From the NCBI GenBank assembly GCA_963721115.1, contig CAVRIA010000006.1:248001-312000 (forward strand): a stretch of DNA of 64,000 nucleotides. The letters are read 5' to 3'. Below, piece after piece: positions 1-8,831 of the stretch (its first letter is position 1; each line of letters opens with the position of its first letter). The position numbers and the translations under genes are program-made. Under the pieces are notes generated by a model, which searched no databases, was not told where the DNA came from, and was given only the letters and a program-made list of their open reading frames with translations. The DNA comes from CAVRIA01 sp963721115. GTDB taxonomy: Bacteria > Desulfobacterota > Binatia > HRBIN30 > CADEER01.

Positions 1-582
1 CTGTGCGCGGACTTCTTCCAGCGCTACGTGCAGGAGTCCGACGCCGTGCTCGACATGGGGGCCGGGTTCTGCGAGTTCATCAACCACATCCGCTGCCGCG
101 AGAAGTGGGCCGTCGACGCCGACGAGCAGGTGCGCGAGCTCGCCGCCCCCGGCGTGCAGGTGCACTGCGGTCCCGCCCACGAGCTGTCCTGGATGGGCAG
201 CGGTGCGGTCGACGTCGTCTTCGCCAGCAACTTCTTCGAGCACATGACCAGCAAGGACCTGCTGCTGGCCACGCTCGGCGAGGCGCATCGCGTGCTGCGT
301 CCCGGCGGCCGCATCCTGATCCTGCAGCCGAACATCCACTACGCCTACCGCGAGTACTGGGACTTCTTCGACCATCACCTGCCGCTCAGCCACAAGTCGA
401 TGGTCGAGGCCCTGGAGATGTGCGGCTTCCACGCGAGCGAGGTGCGCCCGCAGTTCCTTCCGTATACGACCAAGAGCGCGCTGCCGCAGTGGCCGATCCT
501 GGTGCGAGCCTATCTGCGGTGCCCGCCGCTGCACCGCCTGCTCGGCAAGCAGATGTTCATCGTCGCTCAGAGGCAGGCTTGA
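1..582 (+). CDS. SAM-dependent class I methyltransferase (5' end cut by window)
   Basis: The reading frame is open from base 1, so the N-terminus lies outside the window. What remains is a Rossmann-type methyltransferase of the Methyltransf_11/23 kind. Motif I reads VLDMGAGFCEF, the mid-domain motif VDVVFASNFFEHM, and the post-motif LRPGGRILILQPN. A GTG at 28 could be used as a start but would fall just before motif I, so it is unlikely to be the true start. It lies upstream of rfbC in a polysaccharide region, which fits sugar or lipid O/N-methylation. The substrate cannot be read from the sequence. Confidence 0.8.
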   Translation: MCADFFQRYVQESDAVLDMGAGFCEFINHIRCREKWAVDADEQVRELAAPGVQVHCGPAHELSWMGSGAVDVVFASNFFEHMTSKDLLLATLGEAHRVLRPGGRILILQPNIHYAYREYWDFFDHHLPLSHKSMVEALEMCGFHASEVRPQFLPYTTKSALPQWPILVRAYLRCPPLHRLLGKQMFIVAQRQA

Positions 583-587
583 ACTCA

Positions 588-745
588 GCCTCAGCCTGAG
601 CCTTCCGAAGACCGAGGCTGAGGCTACGGCTGAGGCTCAGGCTGAGGAGGACCGAGGCTGAGGCTGGGGATCGATCCCAAAGACCGCGCGAAGCGCGCAC
701 CGTCCTCAGCCCGAGCCTGAGCCTCAGCCTCAGCCTGTTCCGGAA
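588..745. repeat. low-complexity palindromic repeat, family H copy 1
   Basis: The stretch is built from a six-base unit, gaggct or its complement agcctc. It occurs as agcctc-rich arms at both ends (about 595-607 and 717-738) with gaggct-rich runs between, so it can fold into a long imperfect hairpin. It follows the methyltransferase stop directly and precedes rfbC by about 140 bases. A weaker relative is at 17665-17745. It may act as a terminator; no gene is visible in it. Confidence 0.6.
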
Positions 746-884
746 GTCCGTGTGTTTCTCAGCTCGAATGATCCGCGCAGCCCGGGGGTGAACTGAAGCC
801 CGCTGCCCCTCGGTTGACCTGTCCGCGCCCATCGTGAATAAGGACGCGGGATCGCGCTGCGGGAAAGGAGCACCGGAGAACGCC

Positions 885-1448
885 ATGTTGATCGAGCCAG
901 AACGGATGCCGGGAATCAAGGTCGTCACCGCCAAGCACTTCCCCGACGAGCGGGGCTTTCTGCTGCAGTCGTGGGTGCGCAAGGATCTCGAGGCGGCCGG
1001 CATCCCGGCGGACTTCCACCAGGCGATCCAGACGGTGTCCAAGCGCGGCGTCGTGCGCGGTCTTCATTTCCAGTGGGCTCCGCCGATGGGCAAGTACGTG
1101 CGCTGCATTCACGGCGCCATCGTCGACGTCGTCGTCGACGTCCGCCACGGGTCGCCGACGCTGGGAGATCACGTCGCGGTCGAGCTCAGCGACCGCAACC
1201 ATCGGATCATCTGGGTTCCGCCGGGCTTTGCGCACGGCACCTTCGCCCTCGAGGACCACTCCATCGTCCTCTACGAATGCACCGCCGCGCACGGCGTCGG
1301 CGGCGAGGGCGGCATCCGCTGGGACGACCCGGCTCTCGGGATCGCCTGGCCGAAGATCCCCGCCATCGTCTCGGAGAAGGACACGAAGGCGCCGACCCTG
1401 GCCGAGTGGCTCGCCGACCCGCGCTCGAAGAGCTTCTCCTTCCGCTGA
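885..1448 (+). CDS. rfbC: dTDP-4-dehydrorhamnose 3,5-epimerase
   Basis: 187 residues, the normal length for RmlC. It epimerises dTDP-4-keto-6-deoxyglucose at C3 and C5 in dTDP-L-rhamnose synthesis. The cupin core is clear: RGLHFQ carries the catalytic His, VVVDVRHGSPTLG the Asp partner, and GFAHGTFALED the second conserved His region. ATG 885 is preferred over an upstream GTG at 834 because GGAAAGGAG lies just upstream (862-870) and the family starts here. rfbD is 6.5 kb downstream on the same strand; rfbA and rfbB are not in the window. Confidence 0.93.
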   Translation: MLIEPERMPGIKVVTAKHFPDERGFLLQSWVRKDLEAAGIPADFHQAIQTVSKRGVVRGLHFQWAPPMGKYVRCIHGAIVDVVVDVRHGSPTLGDHVAVELSDRNHRIIWVPPGFAHGTFALEDHSIVLYECTAAHGVGGEGGIRWDDPALGIAWPKIPAIVSEKDTKAPTLAEWLADPRSKSFSFR

Positions 1449-1475
1449 CCCGACCCGCGGCGCACGCGGCGCGGA

Positions 1476-2894
1476 TCACTTCTCGAGCAGCCTCCCGTCG
1501 GCGTCGCGGTTGCCGAGCCACAGCCCGCCCTCGACCTCCCGGTAGGTGCGATTGAGCACGGCGAGGTTGTTGGCCAGCAATGCCAGCGCCAGCACGACGA
1601 AGGCATAGGAGAGCGCTCGCCGGTGTCGAATGAACGCGTTCCAGCAGGACGCGACGAGCACGGCCACCACGACACCGTGCCAGTTGGGGGAGTACAGGAC
1701 GTACTCCCGGCCGTAGAGGAGATGGAGCGCGAACTGTCCTCCGATGCACAGGACGGGCGCCAGGAAGCGGCGGTCGGCGCGCCGGAGACCCGCGGCCGCC
1801 GCGGCGATCGCGACAATCAGGAACGCGGCGATCGGCCACAGGAACCATTGCCAGTTGCGGAGACGCACTTCCTCCAGGGACAGGGACCAATACCCGAGCA
1901 TCCAGGAAAGAAAGGACGAATAGGTCGGGTACGGCGCCGCGAAGTCGTAGCCGAGGAAGTGGATTGCCAGTCGGGTGATCTGCGTGACGGGGGTTTGCTC
2001 GAGCTCGCCCGCACGCAGAAACTTCTGCTCCCTCTCGAGGTTGTCGACGTGCATCCAGGTGCCCGGGTAGACCCGGCTCTGGAGGATCAGGCCACCCCAC
2101 GTAAGAGAGACGAAGAGCAGCGCGAGGACGGCGACCCGGAGCGAGAGACGGGCGATGGTCCGTCGGGGCGGAACGTCGCGTCGCGAGCGGAGCGCCAGGA
2201 AGGCGCGTGTGCCGAGGGCGATGAGCCAGTGCATGACCTGCGTGATCGTGAAGGCGATGCAGAAGACGCCGAGGAAGGCCCAGGCGAAGACCTCTGCCCA
2301 GCCGAAGCGACGGTCGAACCGGTGGTTCAGATAGAGGAGCGGCGCGAGGGTGCCGAGACCGGAGATCGAAGCCGAGTCGGGGATGGCTCCCAGGAGCATC
2401 GAGGAGAAGGAGAAGGCGCACAGGGCGATGGCCAGCAGCGCCGGCACCAGCCCGCCGCCGGTGAGCTGCAACGTCAGCCAGCCCGTGAGCAGAACCGTCG
2501 CCGTCATGAAGAAGGCAATCAGAACGCGAGCGACGAGCAGCCCCTGGGGCGTGAACCCCCTGCGGCGCAGCTGCCAGGGCGCGAGCCTCTTGCCGGTCGG
2601 TCGGTACCAGCCCTTCGGGGCCGAGAAGAAGCGAGCCGCCAGCCGTCGAAGTGGAATGCCGAGAGGGGCGATGGCGAGCTTCTGCAGCGGGTGAACTTCG
2701 GTCCGCATGCCGAAGGCCGGACTCGTCCACGTGGTCACGATACGGTCCACGTCGAGGTCGTAGATGCCGCTCGGGAACACGGTGACGTCGATCTGCCTCG
2801 ACAGCCCGAGGGAGAGGAAGAGGTAGAAGCCGATCAGCGGAAGCCCGGCCGCCAGAATCGCGACGCCCCTGTGCTTTCCGTCCGGCCACTGCAT
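1476..2894 (-). CDS. polytopic membrane protein, possibly GT-C-type glycosyltransferase
   Basis: About 472 residues with roughly ten hydrophobic segments. The first is a single segment near residues 12-32, followed by a loop containing the acidic pair DLDVDR and the sequence EVHPLQ. GT-C enzymes often place Asp/Glu and His in the first periplasmic loop, so a lipid-linked sugar transferase is possible, but no diagnostic motif settles it. ATG 2894 is chosen; an in-frame TTG at 2933 adds 13 residues. It is convergent with rfbC, 27 bases apart, inside a rhamnose/sulfatase region. Confidence 0.7.
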   Translation of the reverse strand: MQWPDGKHRGVAILAAGLPLIGFYLFLSLGLSRQIDVTVFPSGIYDLDVDRIVTTWTSPAFGMRTEVHPLQKLAIAPLGIPLRRLAARFFSAPKGWYRPTGKRLAPWQLRRRGFTPQGLLVARVLIAFFMTATVLLTGWLTLQLTGGGLVPALLAIALCAFSFSSMLLGAIPDSASISGLGTLAPLLYLNHRFDRRFGWAEVFAWAFLGVFCIAFTITQVMHWLIALGTRAFLALRSRRDVPPRRTIARLSLRVAVLALLFVSLTWGGLILQSRVYPGTWMHVDNLEREQKFLRAGELEQTPVTQITRLAIHFLGYDFAAPYPTYSSFLSWMLGYWSLSLEEVRLRNWQWFLWPIAAFLIVAIAAAAAGLRRADRRFLAPVLCIGGQFALHLLYGREYVLYSPNWHGVVVAVLVASCWNAFIRHRRALSYAFVVLALALLANNLAVLNRTYREVEGGLWLGNRDADGRLLEK

Positions 2895-2976
2895 ACGCCG
2901 CGGTACGCTTGCCGACGGTAGAATCGAAGTCAACCGTTCCCCTCCGCGCGGACTCCGGTACCCGGACGAAGTCGCA

Positions 2977-3130
2977 GGCTTTGCCCGACGATTCGCTCCA
3001 CCAGCGCGCGGCCACCGTCATGCCTGCGAAAGCAGGCATCCAGGCGGGGAGGTAGCGGGGTGACTCCCTGGATTCCCGCTTGCGCGGGAATGACGAATCC
3101 GGGCCGTACCGGGAACTGTCGGGCAAGGCC
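2977..3130. mobile_element. MITE-like / REP-type element, family A copy 1
   Basis: A 154-bp element with near-matching terminal inverted repeats, GGCTTTGCCCGACGA at the left and CTGTCGGGCAAGGCC at the right. Inside are two hairpins: GCCTGCGAAAGCAGGC (about 3023-3038) and ATTCCCGCTTGCGCGGGAAT (about 3071-3090). A second copy in the same orientation is at 60189-60350. There is no ORF and no transposase nearby, so it would be non-autonomous. It sits between a divergent gene pair and may carry or disturb their promoters. Confidence 0.7.
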
Positions 3131-3197
3131 CGGGGAGGGCGCGCGACCGACCCTCCGCTTGCTAGGCGTCGCGGACTGTGGCGGAGTGTCCCTCTCG

Positions 3198-4661
3198 ATG
3201 TCTCCGATTTCTCCCCGCGCCGCGCTGGCCGCGGGCGTGGCGGCGGCCCTCGTGCTCGTGGGCGGGTGTCACCGGACGCCCGGCGGCGAGTCCGCCGCCA
3301 AGACTCGCCGGCACGTCCTCCTGCTCACCGTCGACACGCTGCGGGCCGATTACGTCGGCCGCAAGGATCTTCCCGAGGCGACGACGCCGTTCGTCGACTC
3401 GCTGCTCGCGTCGGGCGTCCGGTTCACGCACGCCGTGACGCCGATTCCGCGCACCTCTCCCGCGTTCGCCAGCCTCCTCACCGGAAGCTACCCGCACACG
3501 CACCAGCTGCGGGGCCTGTTCGGCACCCTGGGCCCGAACGTGACCACGCTGGCTCAGGTCCTGAAGAGGAGAGGCTTCGCGACCGTCGCCGTGGTATCGA
3601 ACGCCGTCCTCGGGGAGGGGCGCGGTCTGAATCGCGGCTTCGACGTCTACGACTCGGTCAAGTTCGTCGAGACCGACGCGGTGCAGACGACGAATCGCGT
3701 GATCCGCCGCCTGCGGTCGAAGACCGCGCAGGACTCGATCTTCCTCTGGGTCCTGTACATCGATCCCCACGTTCCGTACTTCCCGCCGCGCGATCTGGCC
3801 GAGAGGTTCGACCCGAGCTACACGGGTCGTTACAAGCTGCACTTCGGGCGCCGGGGCCTCGGCGAGTCGGCCTACCCGGCCGACCTCGGCAAGGTGAAGG
3901 CCGTTTTCCAGAACGACCTGCCGGAGCCGGTCAACGCGCACGTCCGCCGCCTCTACGCAGCCGACGTTCGACACGCCGACGATCAGATCTCGCGCCTGCT
4001 CGGCTGGCTGCGCAAGCGCTTCGGAGACGACTGGACGATCGTCTTCGCCGCCGATCACGGCGAGAGCCTCGGCGAGCACGACTTCTACTACGATCACGGC
4101 GATTACGTTTACAACGCGACGCTGCGAGTCCCGCTGGGCATCGTGCTCGGCGAGAACGATCCTCTGCGCCGACACGCGGTCGTCGACTCCTGGGTCTCGC
4201 TCGTCGACGTCGTCCCCACGATGATGGATCTGCTCGGCATCCCGGTCTCGAAGCCGATGGCAGAGGCAGATCGAGGGCCGCTCCCTGTTGCCCTACCTGC
4301 GGGGAGAGACGCCGCCGGCGGTGCACGTTGTTCGCCGAGTGCGGTCACGCCTACTACCCGGACTACGTGCGCGGCCGCGTGCGATTCGACGTCGCCGGGC
4401 GATTTCGCGCCGTCCTCGCGAAGGACTGGAAGCTCATCTGGACTCCCGGGCAGAGCCCCGATCTGGAATACCAGCTCTACGACGTCGGCAGCGATCCGCA
4501 GGAAACGAAGAATCTCTATGCGGCGGACGATCCGCACGTGGCCGAGCTGAAGAAGAGTCTCGGGCGCTGGATGCGCCGGGGGCGGTGCCGGGCACGGAGG
4601 GTCGGCCGAGCTGAGCGATTCGGACCGCGAGGCTCTGCACGCGCTCGGCTATCTCGAGTGA
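3198..4661 (+). CDS. sulfatase/alkaline-phosphatase-fold lipoprotein (three frameshifts)
   Basis: The N-terminus is a lipoprotein signal ending in LVGGC, so the protein is probably membrane-anchored. The sulfatase domain shows the metal-site sequences VDTLRADYVG and FAADHGESLGEHD. At the nucleophile position it reads PRTSPAFASLLTG, placing Thr where formylglycine sulfatases have Cys or Ser. The frame breaks three times, near 4260, 4305-4325 and 4565-4600. Each break is worth one extra base, so the last stretch (ALHALGYLE, stop at 4659-4661) returns to the starting frame. All segments read as good sulfatase sequence, so insertions in the assembly are more likely than a dead gene. The 3' end overlaps the opposite-strand radical SAM ORF. 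Confidence 0.8.
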
Positions 4662-5966
4662 GGGCGCCAGAGCCGCGACCGCCGGAGTTCGGCGGCGCTC
4701 GACGTCGCCGGGCGGCGGATCAGTCGCCGGCGCCAGGTCGGCCTGCGGCGCGGGCACGGGGGCGCGCCGGGCGGCGCGCGGCTCGGGGCGGACCGGCCGC
4801 CGCTGCCAGAAGTAGTTGAAGCCGTCGTTGAAGGTGGCTTCGGAGCGAAAGGTCTCGGCGGACTGCCCGGCCTCGAGGTGGTTCCGCCACTGCTCCCACA
4901 GAACCGTGCTCGGGCAATCGTGACAGATGCGCCCGCGCACCTCCTCCGAGGCGCCGGAGCGGCTGCGGTAGAGCCGCCGCGCCTCGCGGAAGCGCGGGCC
5001 GTTCCAGACCTCCCGGAAGGTGGCGGCGCCGGGGTCGCCGGGGCGGACCGACAGCGTCCCCATGTCGTCCTCCCGATAGAACGTCCCGCAGCAGGGGGCG
5101 ACGCCGCCGTCGTTGTTGACCACCGCGTAGTGCCAGAGGAACAGGCACGGGAACGGCTCGGGGTTGCCGAGAAAGAACCGTTGGTCGGAGTCGGACTCCC
5201 ACTCCGGGCCGATGACCCAACCCTTGGAGACCGAGATGTCCATGCCGAGCTCGGCGGCCATCGCCTTGGCGGTTTCGACGTCGTCGACGTTGTGCGGGAA
5301 GACGTGAAACTCCCACACCAGCTTCGGCTTCGCGGTCCCCAGCCGCTTCTTGGCATCGGCGACCAGCCGGCAGTTGCGCAGGACGGTCTCCAGGTCGCCG
5401 CGCACGCGATACTGCTCGTACGTGTCCTGGCGCGCGCCGTCGAGCGACACGCCGAGCACGTCCAGGCCCGACGCGACCAAGGCTTCGGCGCGCGCTGCGT
5501 CGAAGGGGATGCTGAAGTTCGTGCTCGTCGTCGTCGAGATGCCGCGCTCGCTCGCCTCGCGAACCATCGTGCAGAAGTCCTTGGCGAGGAGCGGCTCTCC
5601 CCAGTTGGTGAACTCGATCTGGAACAGGGTGTCGCCGAGCTCGGCGAGCAGGCGTCGATACAGCTCGAGCGGCATCGCGCCGGTCTTGCGGCCGAGCTCG
5701 CCGGCGCCGGTGAAGCACGCCGGACAGCGCAGGTTACAGATGTTCGTCGGCTCGATGGTGAGCTTGACGGGGTAGCTGCGCGTCGCTTCCCGCAGCCGGA
5801 TCGTCTCCCAGCGGTTCAGATAGAGATTGAGAACTCGGCGCGCGGTCACGACCGCCCCGTCGTACTGCGGGATCGCCACGAAGGCGCGCAGGGCGGAGCC
5901 CGGCACCAGACGTTTGATGGCGGCGAGCACGGGCTGGCGGCGCCAGCGAGCCGGAAGGGGAATCAT
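4434..5966 (-). CDS. radical SAM/SPASM protein
   Basis: 510 residues as read. The radical SAM cluster motif is CNLRCPAC (CX3CX2C) near residue 80, followed by a TIM-barrel region (FTNWGEPLL, LGVSLDGARQDTYEQYR). A SPASM-like region holds PCLFLWHYAVV, VAPCCGTF and ICHDC, giving extra Cys ligands. The last 150 or so residues are Pro/Arg-rich and read antisense through the sulfatase gene, so the true stop may be earlier; frames ending at 4720 or 4649 would be reached by a one- or two-base shift. It sits between two sulfatase-fold genes. Anaerobic sulfatase maturases belong to this superfamily, but neither neighbour has a modifiable Cys/Ser. Confidence 0.78.
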   Translation of the reverse strand: MIPLPARWRRQPVLAAIKRLVPGSALRAFVAIPQYDGAVVTARRVLNLYLNRWETIRLREATRSYPVKLTIEPTNICNLRCPACFTGAGELGRKTGAMPLELYRRLLAELGDTLFQIEFTNWGEPLLAKDFCTMVREASERGISTTTSTNFSIPFDAARAEALVASGLDVLGVSLDGARQDTYEQYRVRGDLETVLRNCRLVADAKKRLGTAKPKLVWEFHVFPHNVDDVETAKAMAAELGMDISVSKGWVIGPEWESDSDQRFFLGNPEPFPCLFLWHYAVVNNDGGVAPCCGTFYREDDMGTLSVRPGDPGAATFREVWNGPRFREARRLYRSRSGASEEVRGRICHDCPSTVLWEQWRNHLEAGQSAETFRSEATFNDGFNYFWQRRPVRPEPRAARRAPVPAPQADLAPATDPPPGDVERRRTPAVAALAPSLEIAERVQSLAVRIAQLGRPSVPGTAPGASSARDSSSARPRADRPPHRDSSFPADRCRRRRAGIPDRGSARESR

Positions 5967-6003
5967 GTCGCCACGCTACCCCGAGGAGCCGGCCTTCGTC
6001 GAG

Positions 6004-7842
6004 TCATGGTTCGTAGCCCAGCTCCCGCATACGTTCCAACGTCGCCGCATCCGGGGTGGGTCGGGCCGACCGGGCCTTGGCCCTCGCCGGTGTCGACCGC
6101 GGCCCGGTGAGAACGGCGGCCGGCAAGAGGGCACTGAGGCGGGACACGACCGCGGGGTGCTCCGCCCCGACGTCCAGCCTTTCCTCCGGGTCTTTCTCGA
6201 GATCGAAGAGTACCGGCGTCGCGTCCCAGGTGTTGCGAATGAGCTTGTAGCGCGCCGTCCGCACGGCGACCGCGGAACCCTCTTTGCGCTCGACCGAGGC
6301 GTCGACCTCGCTCAGGGTCGGTCTCTCTTCCGTCAGGCTGCGCCCGAGCAACGCCGGCACCAGGCTCTGCCCGTCGAGGTTCTTCGGAATCGGCGCCGCC
6401 GCGATGTCGAGCACGGTCGGGGTGATGTCCACCCCGGAGACAGGCTGCTCGATCACCCGGCCGCCGGTGTACCGGGACGGGCACCAGACGATGAGCGGCA
6501 CCCGGATGAGCTGCTCGTAGAGCACGGCGTGTCTGTGGAACATCAGGCCGTGCTCCATGAACTGCTCGCCGTGGTCCGACGTGACGATGACGCAGGTGTT
6601 GCGCGCCCGGCCGCTCGACCGCACATACTCCAGCAGCGTGTCGAAGGTCTTGTCCATCTGGCGAATCGCCCCGTCGTAGAGCGCCTCGAGGTGTTCGACC
6701 GTGCGCCGGTCGAGGCCTTTCTCGCGACCCACGGCGCGGAAGTTCGGCGCCGTAAACCGCCTCGCGAAACGGCCCCGGTAGTGCGGATCGAACATGGTGT
6801 CGTAAGGTGGCCGTGGTGCATACGGCAGGTGCACCGCGTAGGTGTGCAGAAAGAGGAAGAACGGCCCTCGGGTGAGCTTCATCCAGTCGATCGCGGCCGC
6901 GACGTTGGCGGAGAAGCCTCTGCGGGTTTGGAAGACGTCGAAGCCCTGTTCGAAGCCGGTTTTCGAGCTGACGAACAGGCCGCCGGTGAACCCCGCCGTC
7001 GCGTAGCCCTGGTCCCACAAGAGCTCCGCCAGCGTGTCGAGCTCGTCCGCCATCGGGGTCCGGAAGCCGAAGTGGACGGCGCCGTGGTGGTGCGGATAGA
7101 GCCCGGTGAGCATCGACGCGTGCGAGGGCAGTGTCCAGCTCGACGGCGCGATCATCTGGCGGAAGAGAACTCCTTGTTTCGCGAGGCGGTCGAGATTGGG
7201 GCTCGTGTGGCGGTGGTAGCCGTAGGACGCGAGATGATCGGCGCGCAGCGTGTCGATCGACACCAGGATGATGTTGGGGGCGCCGTCGCTGCGAGCCGGA
7301 CCGAAGCTCGGCGGGGTCCAGAAGGCGCGATCCTTCAGCGACTTCGGTCCGCGCCGGACGTCGGCCTCCAGCGTGATCTCTCCGCGCTGCCCGTCCACGA
7401 TTCTCAGTGGCACGACCGCGTCGTACCACCTCTTCGGGGCACCTCTCTGCAGTCTCCGGTGGAAGAGCACGGTGCGAGTCTTGCCGGCGCGAAAGGCGAT
7501 GGTGAACTCGATCTCCTTGAGACCGTCGCGCCACGCCTCGTTTGCGACGCCGAAGCTGGTTCTCAGGATGGTCTTTGCCGAAGCCTCGACGGGGAAGTGG
7601 AACTCCGGGTCGGGCTCGACGAAGCGATCGTCGAGCCCGACCTGGCCCCGGCGCAGGCGCTCGCGCGACCGCGCCGAATGTGAGCTCGATGACGCCTCCT
7701 GCGCGATCCCATCGAGAGCGGAGGAGAGACAGAGAAGGCTCACACCCGCAACGAGAAGAAGAGCGACGGCCAAGACGGTTCGCGAAGGGGAAACAACGAT
7801 CCAAGGCCAAGCATAGATAGCCCTCTCGTTCAGGTCGTTCAA
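6004..7842 (-). CDS. sulfatase/alkaline-phosphatase-fold membrane-anchored hydrolase
   Basis: 612 residues with one N-terminal hydrophobic segment (VLAVALLLVAGVSLLCL), an extra N-terminal beta-rich domain of about 130 residues, then the catalytic domain. Metal-binding sequences are VSIDTLRADHLASYGY and VTSDHGEQFMEHG. The nucleophile region is SWTLPSHASMLTG, so Thr replaces the formylglycine Cys/Ser. The C-terminus ends MRELGYEP, the usual family tail. The start is uncertain: the frame opens with TTG at 7842 and lacks a good ribosome site. It could act on sulfate, phosphate or phosphoethanolamine esters of surface glycans; the substrate is unknown. Confidence 0.82.
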   Translation of the reverse strand: MNDLNERAIYAWPWIVVSPSRTVLAVALLLVAGVSLLCLSSALDGIAQEASSSSHSARSRERLRRGQVGLDDRFVEPDPEFHFPVEASAKTILRTSFGVANEAWRDGLKEIEFTIAFRAGKTRTVLFHRRLQRGAPKRWYDAVVPLRIVDGQRGEITLEADVRRGPKSLKDRAFWTPPSFGPARSDGAPNIILVSIDTLRADHLASYGYHRHTSPNLDRLAKQGVLFRQMIAPSSWTLPSHASMLTGLYPHHHGAVHFGFRTPMADELDTLAELLWDQGYATAGFTGGLFVSSKTGFEQGFDVFQTRRGFSANVAAAIDWMKLTRGPFFLFLHTYAVHLPYAPRPPYDTMFDPHYRGRFARRFTAPNFRAVGREKGLDRRTVEHLEALYDGAIRQMDKTFDTLLEYVRSSGRARNTCVIVTSDHGEQFMEHGLMFHRHAVLYEQLIRVPLIVWCPSRYTGGRVIEQPVSGVDITPTVLDIAAAPIPKNLDGQSLVPALLGRSLTEERPTLSEVDASVERKEGSAVAVRTARYKLIRNTWDATPVLFDLEKDPEERLDVGAEHPAVVSRLSALLPAAVLTGPRSTPARAKARSARPTPDAATLERMRELGYEP

Positions 7843-7921
7843 CCTCGAGCACGCCGATCACCGGTCACGCCTTCGGTCCCGTCTCTGGTCTCGCTACCGC
7901 CCATTTGCTAACAGGTCGCGC

Positions 7922-8803
7922 ATGCGACACGTAGTCATCATCGGAACCAACGGGCAGCTCGGCACCGATCTGCGCGCGGTGCTGGGCGGTTTTCGAGTGG
8001 CCGGCTTGACCCACGGGGAGTTGGACGTCACCGACCCGCAGCAGGCGCGAAGCGTCCTGACCGACCTGCGACCCGACGTGGTCATCAACACCAGCGCCTA
8101 CCACAAGGTCGACATCTGCGAGGACGAGCCCGCGATGTGCTTCGCGGTCAACGCCACCGGTCCGTACGACCTGTCCCGCCTGTCCCGCGAGCTCGGCTTC
8201 ACGCTGGTCCACTTCAGCTCCGACTACGTCTTCGAGGGCAGCGCTCGCAGCCCGTACCGCGAAGACGACGCGGCCAACCCGATCAGCGTCTACGGCGTGT
8301 CCAAGCTGGCGGGAGAGCGGCTTGTGCGCACCTTCTGTCCGCGCCATTTCGTCCTCCGTACGACCGGCCTGTACGGCGTCGCCGGCGCCAGCGGCAAGGG
8401 CGGCAACTTCGTCGAGACGATGATCCGCCTCGGCAAGAGCGGCAACCCGGTGCGGGTCGTCGATGACCAGGTCATGACCCCGACGGCGACCGCCGACCTG
8501 GCGGCGGCGGTGGCGGCGCTGCTCGAGCGCGAGGAGCGCGGCGAGGTTCCGTACGCGCTCTATCACGTCACCAGTGCCGGACAGTGCTCCTGGTACGAGT
8601 TCGCCCGGACGATCTTCGATCTGAGCGGGATGTCGGTCGATCTGTCGCCGATCACGAGCGCCGAGTCGGGGTCCAAGGCGAGACGGCCGGCGTACTCCGT
8701 CCTCGACCACGGCCGCTGGACCGGCGCCGGCCTGCGCGAGCTACGGCCGTGGAGGGAAGCCCTCGTCGACTACCTGCGCGCCAAGGGGCACGCGGGGGCG
8801 TGA
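7922..8803 (+). CDS. rfbD: dTDP-4-dehydrorhamnose reductase
   Basis: 293 residues, the expected RmlD length. It reduces dTDP-4-keto-L-rhamnose to dTDP-L-rhamnose with NAD(P)H. The N-terminal Rossmann loop reads GTNGQLG, the strand before the active site is VHFSSDYVFEG, and the SDR catalytic pair is in YGVSKLAGE (YxxxK). It is divergent from the sulfatase at 7842, with only about 80 bases between, so promoters probably share this gap. With rfbC it supplies half of the rhamnose pathway. Confidence 0.93.
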   Translation: MRHVVIIGTNGQLGTDLRAVLGGFRVAGLTHGELDVTDPQQARSVLTDLRPDVVINTSAYHKVDICEDEPAMCFAVNATGPYDLSRLSRELGFTLVHFSSDYVFEGSARSPYREDDAANPISVYGVSKLAGERLVRTFCPRHFVLRTTGLYGVAGASGKGGNFVETMIRLGKSGNPVRVVDDQVMTPTATADLAAAVAALLEREERGEVPYALYHVTSAGQCSWYEFARTIFDLSGMSVDLSPITSAESGSKARRPAYSVLDHGRWTGAGLRELRPWREALVDYLRAKGHAGA

Positions 8804-8831
8804 TCCTCGACCTGCAATCAAAGCGGCCGAC

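Noticed and set aside
1207..3126. Long minus-strand ORF covering rfbC end and membrane gene
   Set aside because: Arg/Pro/Ala-rich frame shadow of the membrane protein and of rfbC; no signal or motif.
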